Both the position numbers and the translations under genes were made by a program. Below the pieces are notes generated by a model. The model was not told the DNA's origin, did not search any database, and worked only from the letters and a program-made list of their open reading frames with translations. From Entomortierella parvispora (lineage: Eukaryota; Mortierellomycota; Mortierellomycetes; Mortierellales; Mortierellaceae), in NCBI GenBank assembly GCA_963573315.1, contig OY752149.1:1984001-2048000 (forward strand): a stretch of DNA of 64,000 nucleotides, read 5' to 3'. The number at the start of each line of letters is the position of its first letter. Positions within the stretch are counted from its first letter, which is position 1. Positions 21,946 to 34,000 of the stretch are shown in pieces.

Positions 21946-22534
21946 TCTATATTTGTTGTTTGGTCCACCGAGGGCGAAGAGAGCTATTATGATCAGGTGG
22001 TTTTCGGTAAACTGGCGTATACCTCCTCCTCGCTGGTACGAAGCTCCATAATGAGAGGCAACATGGTGTAAGCAGAAGTTGGTGGTTGACTGGAGTTTAA
22101 TGGCGACGTTTGAATAGCAAACAAGGGCAAAGGCTTCGCCTGTGAGTTAGAATTGAAATGCAATAGAGCATAACAAGAACCTGCGGTAGCACAGGTAAAC
22201 GGGATTGCTAACTAGTAGAGGTGTGGCAAGTGTGGCAAGTCAGTGATTTGATTCAATGTATGGGTTGATTTAGGATGGGTTTTGGCGTAAGGATGGGGTA
22301 GGGTGCATTGTGAGTCGCAAAACAAAAGTCACGCCTGGGACGCAAGTCTTGGCGAGTTTGGCTTTCTCACACGCCTGTCATCTCTCCAACTTAAGTTTCA
22401 GAACTTTACGGATCTGGTATGCGTGTTTTGTTGTCAGTAGTGTCCCCACTGCAGACATCCGTATCACATCACAAGTGACAGACAGTCAGACGATTTCTGT
22501 GAGGAGTACCTCGTCCACAGGGACGAGATGACAG

Positions 22535-22960
22535 GTGAAAAACATGGCGAGTGCTGCTAGAGCCCGACTTGTGGACCAGAAGTGGTCGATGTGCTTGCAC
22601 CCTGTCGATAAGGCTGGCAACTCTATGTGGGCCAAGGAAGAGACCAGTGAACGAGAAGGATATGTGGAGAACAAAGCTACCGTGGGATCCAGTTCCAGCG
22701 CCGGCGCATCCAGCACCAACACCATTTGGGGCCCCGCTTTCGACCCCTTCAATGATCACGATATCGCTAGCATCAAGAACCCCGAGCCCCCCATCGTCCA
22801 AGATGACCTTCACAGATCATCCAAGAGAGTCATATCCTCATCAGATGAGGAACAAGAAACCCAATCGTCCGGACCACGCGCCGACTCAGAGAGGAATAAT
22901 AGAATAGTAGCCTTCATGGCACAGACTAGTCTTATGTGTGTTACAACCACACTGCCGTGA
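22535..22960 (+). other. Orphan open frame, Ser/acidic, unknown
   Basis: 141 codons. The first 100 look protein-like (QKWSMCLHPVDKAGNSMW, then a Ser-rich and acidic stretch with ISSSDEEQET). No family is recognised, and no partner exon with consistent splicing was found. Confidence 0.25.
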
Positions 22961-23185
22961 GGGTCTTTAAAGCCACTCACCTTCAGTGGGCAAGGTAAGG
23001 ACATTTCTGCATGCAGAAGTCGTTAGTCGAAGTTGAATGTCGTTACGTTTTTAATCGACTTCAAAATGGTCACTTGACCTGCAAAAAGAAGATAGACTCC
23101 AAGCACCAATATCGGTATTCAAAAATCGAACCAACCCAGGAAATAAACCAGGCACAAGATTTATTCTGGCTGTTGATACCCGAAA

Positions 23186-24129
23186 TCACAGCGAGCTTTG
23201 TCGTTGACTATGAACCCATTGTGTAATTGACTCTGATACAGATACAAGCTGCTGGACTTGTTCCATAGGGACTCCTACGTTCCGTGCACCATAGACATGA
23301 CTCTTAAGCTGAGGAGGAACATTTAGCGGGACCAGAGTCGCAACGAGGCAGAGTTCCGTCTCTGGAAGAGTGATCAAGGTCGTGTCACTGAGAACTTTGC
23401 CGTAGGTATCCCGCAAAATACCCTGGATTAAATCTTGGCTGCTATTGCCAATTTTTGTCAAGATTGGCTCGGCTGCAGAAATGTAGCGTGGTATTAGTAC
23501 ACACATAGCCGTGAACATTTGGACTTTCATAGAAAAAGCGGTCTCGGCTGTGATGAATATCCACGTACTGTGATGCTGATAGATTGTCTGAAAAAGAATT
23601 CGTCCGCGCTCCAGGTACTCGGGATCTGTTGCTGTGTTTTGAGGGTCGCGGACTGGACCTAGCGCGTTAACGGCATCCGATAGAGCAGGGTCGAGTGCGA
23701 AGTTTAGTGCGCCCAGCGCGTTGATCCCGTAAGGTCCTCCGCTAAGGACCGATCCCTTATACAAAGCTTCGCGGAGACGGCGCACAAATCGAACTTGATC
23801 CGCAAAAGATTTGTCCGCTCTTGCATCTGAGGTCGCAGCAATGTTGGCCCCAGCAGGAACTGAGAGCGTGCCGTCCTGGATCTCTGAGAGCGCCTGCTGA
23901 ACCAACGGTACTAGGAGTTTTGGAAAGTTGGCGGCAGTTATTGTGCATGCCTATTTCACGTTGGAAAGCGCGTCAGTTAGGGTGATCAGACCTCAGAGAC
24001 TGAAACGGCGACTATCTATTACAGTACGATTAAAATTGGCCGCAGCTCTTCGGGAGAAAGGGACAGGGCTTCACGCCATGAGCTGAGGAGGGCATTATCT
24101 GTTGCGGGCGTTGACTCTGGCGATGACAT
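23186..24129 (-). CDS. AhpD-like / carboxymuconolactone decarboxylase-like protein
   Basis: Two exons, 24129-24028 and 23950-23186, give about 288 residues. Phase-0 joining gives RPILIACTITAAN. The pattern fits the AhpD-like fold as found in fungal CMD-family proteins: EALYKGSVLSGGPYGINALG, ERGRILFQTIYQ, then a segment of helices, and the C-terminal TLPETELCLVATLVPLNVPP, LKSHVYGARNVGV. In redox-active AhpD members a CxxC pair and a His do the chemistry; no CxxC is visible here, so peroxidase activity is doubtful. The C-terminus (RQSSL) is not a clear PTS1. It is divergent from the NDC10-like gene, 284 bases away. Confidence 0.7.
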
Positions 24130-24413
24130 GAGGACAGAGAATGAAAGTGTGTGGGGCAATGGAACCATGAACCGGCTCACCCGGTTCACTTCAAGAAATG
24201 TCGAAATGTCGTGCAGCGTGGCCTTCTGGTGGCTTGGAGGTGCAAATCCAGGCCAACGATCGTCTCCATTCAGGGCCCATGGTCAGAACGCCTTACTGTC
24301 ATCGTTGTCTCCATCTCCTATCAAACTCCTTCGCCTGTAAATAACCCCAGCTCTCTGGTCCGTCTTCAGCAGCTCTTTTCCCCTCCACTCATCCCCCCAT
24401 TGGCTCCAACCTC

Positions 24414-27400
24414 ATGCCGAAAAAGGCATCGACAACTGCGAACGACCAAAACCCTGTAGACAGCAACCTCCGACAGCAAGCCTCGGCTCCAGTTCCCCCC
24501 TTCACCACTGCTCCAGTCAAGCGCCGAGAAAGAACGCCGAGGGCTACCGTCGCAAGAAGAGAGTCAGCTTTGTTGTTGTCCGCTCAGTCACTGCATGATC
24601 CTACCAACCCTTTGGATACGTCTACATCAAGTGCAGTCTCGCCCGAGGCTGTCACTGCCCATTCGTCCCGCTTTGACATCTCTTCCAACGTCTCCAAGAA
24701 CACGCGCGTCGTCTGCGCCTCCTTTTGAAACAACGTGAAAGGAAACGTGTGCGTTGTCAGAGGATATAGAGACAGCAAGCACATCTGTGGTAGCAACTGG
24801 TTGTAGGAAGAGAAGGCAGGAGGAAACTCAATCTGACGATATTGTCTTCAACGAGCAGCGCGCCAAGAAACCAACTCCTAAAGTGATTACGGTGCCCCCT
24901 ACTTCATCAAATGAGCGGAACAGGTCCTCGTTCTCCCTATCAGCTCCTGTTGATCCAGCACCAATCCCATTCATCGGAGGAGTCGTTTCTGCAACAAGAA
25001 AGGAGTCTGCTCGAGTCGTCCTTGAAGGCATTTTAAATCGGCCGCCTACAAAGACAATTCAAGCATACAAAACCTATTTAAAACTGTACCGACAGTTGCA
25101 ATATTCCTTTGTGAGTTTTCCTTCTCTAAACCTGTTTCGATGGTAATTTTATAGACCTTTTGCGACCTGCACTTCGATGGCGACACCACTGTTTCATCCA
25201 CAAGGATGCTCGAGTTCTTTGAGAAGGTCGTCTTTCAGAGGAAGGTTCGGAAAGTCATGGACCCTTATGCTGGGTGCAGCCGACAGAATGGAATTGCGGT
25301 ACAAGGAGCAGGACGACAGGAAGTGTGTGAAGCAGCTGGAAACAATGGACCAGGAGCAATAGCATTTTCAGTGACATTTGCACCTGCGACGATTCCAGCG
25401 GCGGCACCAACTGAGCTAGAGTCATTTTCTCCCGATGCCAGTACCGAGGCTGCCGACAGTGAAGATGAAGCTGTTGATCACGAGATGGTCAACAATAGCA
25501 GCAGCACCAGGAATAACAATGAATACTCGAACATCAACACTTGCAACTATGAGGCTGGCAGTGAGTTTGAAGCTGAGGGTATTTCCGTTGAGGAACAAAG
25601 CTTGACGGACGCGACTGCAGAATCACGTATTGCAAGTATTACAGAAAAGAATAAGGGTATGTCTTTTCGATACATGCTAGGTGGCTGATAATTTCACAGG
25701 CTGAATACTTTTTTATCTTTTTGTTTCGTGTCTTTCATCCAGTTCTGCAAGGAGAAAAGGATGAATATGGGAACACCATCATCTTTGTTCCAGTAGGATT
25801 TGCCGCGGTCGACATGGCCCGTAAGGCTTTGATTTTCCTCTGGAAAGAACAGAGCTCTCGGTTGGCACCCCTCCCTAGCCTTGAACCAAACCCGCGACAA
25901 GACATACCTTTGATGAAGGCCATCGAGGGCCATGAAGTCAAGCTCGTGCACGAATCTGTCAGTCAATCCGATAAGACAGCACATTCTGCTCCGGATACAT
26001 ACACACCTTCCGACTTTATAAGGATGTTGTCATTTTTGTGGAGAGAACTCCCTCCGACCCTACGGGAAGGCAAGAGGGCATACAATAGGGTAAAACGTTA
26101 CCAGCACATGCGAGAGCGTTTCTGCCTTCTTGCCCGGCATCACATGCTCCTGCTTGACGAAGATATTAGGAATGCCAATCTGTCTGACACATTCTCACTA
26201 TTGAAACGAAACTCATTGCCTGGGTCAGGAGTCGCTCTTGGACTTGTTTTCTGTCTGCCTAACAAAAGAGGAGATAATATGTACGCCACCACATTCCGAC
26301 ACAAAAACATCAACAGATGCACCGTGGGCGGATTTGCGTTTTATATGTTTGAACGATTCGAGGTAAAGCCAGCTATTTCTCTACTCAATGGCCGCTGCAT
26401 GTATGGTGCTGACTGAACTGTATGCTTCTGACGTCTAAATCACCCCAGCTAGCACAAGAACTTTTGCCCGATTTTTCTAAACCAGATGAGTGGCATCGGG
26501 TCAAGGTCTTGGTTGGAGGAAGTGTTAAAGATCGGTTAGATCCAAGAAGTTCTCATTTCCGATTCTTGTCCCTTGACCCGAAAACTCAAAACGACTCGAC
26601 ATCTGCGGTGATGAGATCCTGTCAGGTTTACTCCCCGAACATCACCCGCATGGGCCGAAACGCTGGAGTAATGGAGGCCCACAATCTCGGTCTCAGGCTG
26701 GAGGATATTCGACATTTAGGACGTTCCTCAATAGGTCAGATGGAGACGGCTCACCCCCTTCAAAACACAATCAGCGGTGCGTTCGCGATGGCACATTTCA
26801 AGAACGAACCGTATTTTATTGAGCGCGACCTCGTCTCTCCTCCTCTAGAACTTCAACGGAAGATTTTCAGCTGGATTGAAGATACCTTTGATATCGATCA
26901 TCCTGAGCTACGGAATAACTGGATCAAGGACTGCGAGAAGCTGATGATGGGCGTGGATCCAACTGAGCCCACTGAAGACGACCTACATTATGTCCCCGCT
27001 GACTCTGACTCAAATGAGAAGACAGCCAAGGATTTGGTCCAGAGTGGAATTGTTTGCAGGATGGCCTTTCTTGAACTCCTTGTTCGGCTGCGTCGAGTTA
27101 TTCTTCAGGATGCAGTCATCTTCCGTAGGAAAGATAGTCAGGGGCGAACTCTGACCAACTCTTTGATTACTTCAAGACCCGACATCTTTCAGAGCCCTCT
27201 CTTTCTGCAGTTCGAGATGAATCTTTTGACTGCGATTGAGAACCAACGTGAGCAGGCCAATCTTTTCCCCAGAGAGATTGCTGATGGTGAAGCCGTTGTG
27301 GGGGGGATCAATGATCTTGCCGACAAGGTCCAGCATCTAACAGTAACAACCTCCGCCTTGCTAACCACTCTCAGTCATAATCAGGGCCAGGATCTATCGC

Positions 27401-28005
27401 AACAGCAACTACGCCTCCTAGATGAGTTGAAGCCAGCCAATTTGGATATTTGTTGTCGCACAGAGATGATCTTGCGGATTTTGTCGGCTGTCACACCTCA
27501 ATCACCATTGCAGGTACAAGGAGAGCACCGGCCTCGGGAGCCAGAACAGCAACAGGGACAAGGATCAGGGACTATATATTTTCACCCACCTCTTCTACAG
27601 CGGCCATACGTTCCGCCGATCCCCCCGCAGCGGCACCCACATCCGCAGCCGTCGCAGTGGAGCCAGTCCCCTGTTCGCCCTTCCGGCCATTTATGGTATT
27701 CGCAGCCACAAACTCATCCCGTCAGTGTTCAGCCGCCGGATCGGTCACGGCCTTCCTTGAGGTGCAAATCGAAGCGATCCCTGAAAGAGGTTTACCATGA
27801 CTATTTGATTGCTGACAACGAGGCACTTGGCGATAATCGGACTCACAGGCGTCGAAAAGCGCTCTTCAGAGACATTGAGAAACTGCAGAAGAGAAGCGAT
27901 AAAGACTTTGACACCTTCCTGGATGAACTCGACCAAGAGCTGAAGACTACAGCTTCAGTGAAGGCATTCACTAACGCCATCCATGAACGGGCTGCAAAAA
28001 TATGA
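24414..28005 (+). CDS. NDC10_II/GCR1_C protein of Crypton tyrosine-recombinase type
   Basis: Probable exons: from 24414, then about 24764-25110, 25155-25656, 25743-26362 and 26449-28005. The last four join in phase; the first junction (near 24680-24770) is uncertain and might hide a frameshift. A core-binding region has TKTIQAYKTYLKLYRQLQ and TRMLEFFEKVVFQRKVRK. The NDC10_II part has YATTFRHKNINRCTVGGFAF and ERFE, then ITRMGRNAGVMEAHNLG, IRHLGR and METAH. The C-terminus has SLKEVYHDYLIADN, RRRKALFRDI, like GCR1_C. This arrangement is that of fungal Crypton elements and their domesticated relatives. By motif alignment the HxxR histidine reads Arg (TRMGR) and the nucleophile Tyr position reads His (METAH), so strand cleavage is unlikely. 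A Gln/Pro-rich linker sits before the C-terminal domain. Confidence 0.75.
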
Positions 28006-28346
28006 TAGGCATGGCTAAATAAAAAGCTTTCTTCTAGCGCACCATCTTTGCTATCCCCTCCCATATTGCTCTGCATGCCTGTCGAGCAGAGCGTGTGCGG
28101 CACGCGAGAGTAACGCTCAATGGCCGTGGGACCCAGTCCAGCGTTTTCCTTGCCCAGGATCAGTACCGGCACCTGATATTGAGCGATAGAGCAAAGAGAA
28201 ACCCACCTCATTTCATCCTTCAATCCTCCTAATCCCTACTTTTATGTTGTCCGCCTGTTGGGTGCATGGTACATGGTGGGATGGAAATGAAGATTTTTAC
28301 TTGATCAGTGAAGCTATCATGTTCTAGAATTGTACGTATCCAAGGC
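28006..28346. other. Intergenic, convergent 3' ends
   Basis: The space between the NDC10-like gene and the oxidoreductase gene, which converge. Nothing beyond untranslated sequence is seen. Confidence 0.4.
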
Positions 28347-29468
28347 TCAGGCATCGAATACCCTGTACACCAACTTTTCGCCGCTAACAGCCTTGCTCCT
28401 CAACAGGTTCAACGCGTTCTGTGCTCTTTCCACCAACGTTGCTCCTTCTACGACCCTTTGGTTATTGGGCTGAATGATTCCCTGTGACAGCAGTGCAGGC
28501 AAGATCTCGGGCTGCAGTCTCTCCTTGAAGAACTCGTTCTGAAGGTAAAAATGAGTTCGGACTCCGCGGACAATGGCGCCCTCAGCCCACTTGCCAGGAT
28601 GACAATTGGCCACGTCCATCTCGTATACGGGCTCTTCATCTTCGGTGGCGTCCTTGACAATGACAGGAAGCATGACGGCGACTCGAGAGCCTCGCTGGGC
28701 AATCTTGGATAGCGGCTCTAACGTGCCATGGAGCGAACCAATGCAGTCCAGAATATAAGGCACCTTGGGATCCTTCTCTTCCTTCACATAGTCCAAGATG
28801 TCGCCGACGACGCTAGGTTTTGTGTAGTCAAAGCATTTAGTTGCGCCAAGACTATCGAGATACTGGTGGTGTTTGCCACTGGAGACAGCAAGGACCTTGG
28901 TGTACCCCCAGTGACGCAAGACCTGGACGGCAAAAATTCCCACGCTGCTACTCGCGCCCCAAACAAGAATGGGTCTAGTCGCCGCCTGAGGTACCCAATT
29001 CTGTGGAATAGGCCAAGGCAATTCGAGCTCGAGATCTGCGGTGACAGAGTGAAATACAGTAACCAAGTTCACTGGAACGGTGACAGCGGCTTGTAGTGGG
29101 ATGCCATCAGGAATTTTGGAGGCCAAGTACGCGGGGATAGTGATGTACTCCTGTTGGTTCGCTTCCCTTTCTCCATGGAAGGCAAAAGCCGAGACGCGAT
29201 CGCCGACTTTGAGACCTTTGAGGTCACCGCCAGAGCCAACTGCGGCTACGATTCCTGCAACGCCGCCACTGCCCTGCTGGGCTGGGTACGAGGTAGTCAA
29301 AAGACCGCCGTCGGCGCGATGGAGATCCAGAGGTGAAGACGCGGTCCAGTGGACACGAACAACAACCTCACCGGCGGCAGGTGGGTACACTGGGGTTGTG
29401 ATCTCAATCAAAGGGGTGCGCTTGGCTGGCACCGCAACGGCTTTTTGTGTGGAAGGGAGGGGGGACAT
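28347..29468 (-). CDS. MDR-family zinc-less alcohol dehydrogenase / enoyl reductase-like
   Basis: Single exon, 373 residues from the ATG at 29468; the frame extends 33 codons upstream to an earlier ATG, but that stretch is less protein-like. The protein shows the GroES-like N-domain (EVVVRVHWTASSPLDLHRAD) and the Rossmann nucleotide-binding loop VWGASSSVGIFAVQVLRHWG, then GATKCFDYTKP and LDCIGS. The zinc-binding residues of classic alcohol dehydrogenases are absent, which matches the quinone-oxidoreductase and ToxD-like branch using NADPH. Substrate unknown. There is no targeting signal. Confidence 0.87.
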   Translation of the reverse strand: MSPLPSTQKAVAVPAKRTPLIEITTPVYPPAAGEVVVRVHWTASSPLDLHRADGGLLTTSYPAQQGSGGVAGIVAAVGSGGDLKGLKVGDRVSAFAFHGEREANQQEYITIPAYLASKIPDGIPLQAAVTVPVNLVTVFHSVTADLELELPWPIPQNWVPQAATRPILVWGASSSVGIFAVQVLRHWGYTKVLAVSSGKHHQYLDSLGATKCFDYTKPSVVGDILDYVKEEKDPKVPYILDCIGSLHGTLEPLSKIAQRGSRVAVMLPVIVKDATEDEEPVYEMDVANCHPGKWAEGAIVRGVRTHFYLQNEFFKERLQPEILPALLSQGIIQPNNQRVVEGATLVERAQNALNLLRSKAVSGEKLVYRVFDA

Positions 29469-31037
29469 GGTCAAACTAGAGTGGAGGTGAGTTGAATTGG
29501 AGGATTGGGAAGAAAGGAGCCTTGACTTAAAAGCAGTTTCAAGGATGTGGGTCAACTGCCTTCTCACCCTTCATTTGTAATGGTCACGACATTTGTAATC
29601 GCCTTATTTGTAAGCTCAGTTTTTTCTTTTTTTTTTTTTAGAGCGCACACTGCTGTTTTTGCGTTTGTGCCCATTGTAGGTTATTTACCCTCAGCCCTGC
29701 TGCACAGCACTGCGTTTGCGACGTTGAGCTTTTTCTGAAATAAGCTTGCCACATGGGTCTTGAATCATATTTTTACTAAGCGATAAAAGACATATAGTAG
29801 GAAGGAACATCTGTCAAAAGGGTTTGGTATAGCGGATGAAGGCAGGCGGTCAATGTAACCAAGTGTAGCTAGTTACCGTACCTTTATCTCACTCACACCT
29901 CCTTTCGGCTCGAGTGAAGCATAGTCAAGACAGTCGATGAGGCTAAGGGAACTGCTGAGGTGGACATGGCGCAAGCGCCAGCGGCGGGGGTAATCTAGCG
30001 GCGATGGTGTTGGTCGTCTGGATCAAAAGTGTTAAAAAAAAAAAAAAAAGGTACACGCCTCGTTGTATCATCTTGAAGACAAACACGCCCAATCGAGTGG
30101 TCACAGGAAAGAGAAATTCTCACCAACACTTTTGTCCTTGACTGCACCTGTCGTCAGTATCTGTCTGTGGACAGAATCCATCCACGAAGAACCGTCTATG
30201 CCCCCTCTCGATAAAGTATTTACTGTACTGATTAAACCCCATCCACCGTCTCAGGACACACTATGATGGAGAAAAGTCAGCCTCTAATTTGTGCCCTACT
30301 GGAAGTGGTTTCTAGCAGCAGCAACCACCCTCTGTATCTTGGGATTTACCTTAGCAGCCAAAGGATTTGGCACTGTCAGGGGCAGGAGCATCATCCAGAC
30401 GACCTTCGATATCAAGAAGGATAAAGGAAAAAGCTAGAAAACGCGCAACAATACGAGATTTTCGGATAGAACACCCTCATCACGCAATATCTGTGACTGC
30501 TCACTTTCTAAAATGGCGCAGAAGTGTCAACCTTCGGACCTTTGCTAATAATGAAAAGACGCGAAAGTTGGGCGTTACAGTACTTTTGAAATCATACGCA
30601 TGTGGCGTTGTGCTGCGGGCGCGTATTTTTGAACTATGCGTGTAATGTGTTGCTTTTTCTTCAATGCGCTACACTAGCGTGGTGTAGTGAACGCGAATTC
30701 TTGAGTTATGCGTGCTACTCTTGCACTTGTGCGCTTCACGCGCAGGTCGCGTCGTTTGGACGTGCTTCTCTCTCATTTATGCGCTTCACTTTTGAACTTG
30801 TGTGCAAGTCGCGTGGTGTCGCGAAGGCGAATTCTTTTGAATTATGTGTGCTACTCTAGCACCTATGCGCTTCACGCGCAGGTCGCGTGGTGTCGCGGAC
30901 GCGTGTCGAGAATTATGCATGCTACTCTCTCACTTATGCGCTTCACTTTTGTGCTTATACCGTCGTCCCACTCGAGAAATGGAGGTTTTATTTATATGAA
31001 TCCTGTCATAGTCCACATTGATTCAGGTCTCCACCTC
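29469..31037. other. Intergenic region with a GC-rich tandem repeat block
   Basis: No gene is supported. It holds a T-run near 29628, an A-run near 30034 and the imperfect repeat block listed separately at about 30600-30960. Confidence 0.4.
30600..30960. repeat. Imperfect tandem/interspersed repeat block
   Basis: A phrase combining TGCTACTCT, GCACTTATGCGCTTCAC, GCGCAGGTCGCGTGGTGTCGCG and a GAATTCTTGA-like spacer recurs about four or five times with drift. Units run from about 60 to 130 bases. GC-rich half-phrases such as CACGCGCAGGTCGCGT are locally palindromic. Confidence 0.7.
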
Positions 31038-34000
31038 TTACGTTGGCTGGTTGAAGCAGTCGATGAGCTGGTTGAGGAGTGTAGTAGTAATGGCCAGAGG
31101 GGGTTGCAACGCGGTGGGCAAGAGGCTGTTCAATGAGGCGATCGTGTTAACCAAGGACTGGAGGCCAGATACGGCGGCCGCTGTACCATTCACTAGGGCA
31201 GTGGCTGTACTGCCTATAGTTGTAAGGATCCCAGTCACCCCTGGAACTGTGAAAGTAGGTAAAACATTCAAAGTAGAGACGCGTTAGCTAAAGATAAACA
31301 CTACGACAAAAATATAATAAAAAAAAACTCCCCCTTTGGCTAAAAAACGCCATGATGCAAGGACTTACTGAGGCTGACTCCAGGAGTGTTCTCAATAAAG
31401 CTGATGATCTGTGTGATGGCATTACCGACCGTCTGCTGCAAACTAGTACAACTCTGTGGCGCATTGGTGCAAAGCACGACGTTCACGGCAAGATTTAGGA
31501 GCGCCTGAAGACTGCTGATGAGGGTATTCAATCCAGCGCTGGGAACACCCGCCGCGACAAGAACCGAGTTTGCGTTTTCCAAGACCGCCAGGGTCGCATT
31601 GACGACTTGGAGAAGAGAGGCTGCTGCAGCTCCCGCATCGACTACAGTGCCCGTGGTAAAATTGGTCGCAATAGAGTTGATACCATTTCCAGCGTTTGTC
31701 AGGATTGTACCGAACGGTGCAGGAGCCGCACCAGCGATACTGGTGATCGCGGAGAGTATTCCTGGGATGGCATTGGACAGACTGTTGATAGCGGCCTGGC
31801 AACTAGGCGTCGGGCTGGCAACGGGGGTAGTCACAGCAGGCGTCGTCACAGAAGGCGTCGTCACTGCAGGCGTAGACACAACAGGTGTCACGGCAGGCGT
31901 TGTCACTGCAGGAATAGTCACGGCAGGCGTCGTCGCAGCAGGAATAGTCACAGCAGGCGTCGTCACTGCAGGAATAGTCGCAACAGGCGTCGTCGGTGTA
32001 ACAGGTGAATTCAAGCAGTCAACGAGCTGATTGAGGAGCGTGACAATGATGTTCACCGGTGCTTGGAGGTCTGCAGGTAGGAGGCTGTTCACACTCGCGA
32101 CTGTGTTCACCAAGCCCTGGAGAGTAGAAATGATAGCAGCAGAGCCATCGAGAAGACCCTGGGCAGCAGAGTTGATAGCAGTCAAGATTGCACCTACACC
32201 CGGAACTATTATGACCAACAGAAATGAGAAAATGTTAGTGACTGGCAGTTTGGTACGATCCAAATATCAAGCAGACAAAGAGCTCCTTTGCAACACTTTA
32301 CTGAGGTTGACTCCAGGTGCGTTCTGGATGAAAGTGATGATTTGAGTGATTGCATTGCCAATCAATGTCTGCAGGCCAACGCAGCTCGCCGAAGTGTTTG
32401 TGCAAATGAGGACATTTGTGGCGAGTTGGAGAAGAGACTGGATCTGCGTGATGAGGTCGCTCAGTGGGCCACTAGGGACACCTGCTGCAACAAGAGCTGC
32501 ATTGGCGCTCTGTAGAATTCCTAGAGTCGCATTTGCAGCCTGAAGTATTGATCCCGCAGCAGCGCCAGCATCTGTGACTGTGCCATTCGTAAGTCCAGTT
32601 GCAAACGTCTGAATAGAAGTTCCAAGATATGTCAAAATGGTGTTGAACGGTGCAGGAGTCGACGCCGCAACAGAGTTGATCAAGGATAATATTGTTGTTA
32701 TCGCATCGTTAAGATCGTTGATGACCGCCTGGCAGGCCGGTGATGGGGAAGGGGTCGGATCTGCTGAGGTAGTTTGAGCTGGGGTCGAGCTTGTTGTTGG
32801 TGGTGGATCTAATAGATACAGATGATGATATGTTTAGATCACCGGTTCAACTGTTCAACTGTTCGAAGTGGAATTATCATAGTCTTAAATGTACCTTGGC
32901 CGGATGTGGAAGCAGATGGAGAAGCAGATGGAGAAGCAGATGGAGTGGTGGATGGAGTGGTGGATGGAGTGGTGGATGGAGTGGTGGATGCACCATTACC
33001 AGAACTTGTCACGGAACCAGGGATTGAAGAAGAGGCGGTTGGCGTTGCAGAACTGGAAGTAGTGCCACTTGTAGGGTTTGGAGCAGAGGTGCCCACGGAA
33101 GTACTAGGAGATGATGTAGTTGTAGCGGAGCCGGGACCAGGGCTTGTTGCTGTTGTAGAGGCAGATGCTGTTGTGGACTCTGTGGATGTCGCTGAACTTC
33201 CTCCAGAAGCTGGATCAGAATTAGAACTCGAGGTCGAGGCAGATGATGTAGCTGTCGCGGAAGCGGAAGCAGTGCCACTTGTAGGGTCTGGGGCAGAGGT
33301 GCCCCCGAACCTGGTAGGATCTGCAGTGACGGGAGCGGTGCGTACATTCGGGGACGAAGTAGTGGGGGGGTCGGGGATGCACTTGTCGACAATGAACCGC
33401 TCCCCTTGGAGAACAGCATCATCCACGGAGGCTGTGTTCACGACACTGGTGCAGGTGCCCGGCTTGCAGTCCTTTTGGAAAACGGGAAGTTCGCCTTTTT
33501 TACACTTGTACAAGGATGTGGGGCTCAGCTTGCACTTTCGTGGAAAAACTGTGCCGCAAATGACACCGGTGGCAGGACAAAGGCACTCCTTTGGAGGGCT
33601 GGTCGAGCATTTATCTGTACCCGGAGTAGGACCGACAATGCAGCCATTGGTACACTTTTCTCCACGTTTGGGCTTGGCACCTCGGCCATCGCAAATGTAG
33701 ATGTAACTACGGTCAAAATTGCAACCAAAGAGGTTGCCGCCACAGAAAGTGCCCTTGGCGACGCAGAGATTTCGCCAAGACTGTTTCTTGTTCTTTCCAG
33801 TGTGGTGATGGTGGCCATGGCGATTCTTACGGTTATTTTGACGGTGCTTCTCGTTCTTCCAGAGATCTTGCCCTTCTGCAGGAGGAAGGTCCGCTCCCTC
33901 TTTGTCCTCCGAGTCTCCGGTCTTGGTGTTGACGTTGGTCGAATCATCATCTTTTTTGTACTCATCACTGTCGTCGACCTCTTCCTCCTCACCATCTTCA

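Larger units (their letters stand above)
20929..23185. other. Debris region downstream of ATP23
   Basis: No recognisable intact gene. Two open stretches stand out: a minus-strand frame at 21700-21945 rich in Lys, Arg and His (includes KKNFRLNADD and QHIHNLYGTNRQRR) and a plus-strand frame at 22535-22960 with Ser/Asp/Glu-rich composition. Both lack start context and recognisable domains and look like parts of broken genes or old elements. Confidence 0.35.

Noticed and set aside
29985-30060. Candidate tRNA near TGGTCGTCTGGATCAAAAG
   Set aside because: No cloverleaf could be drawn.
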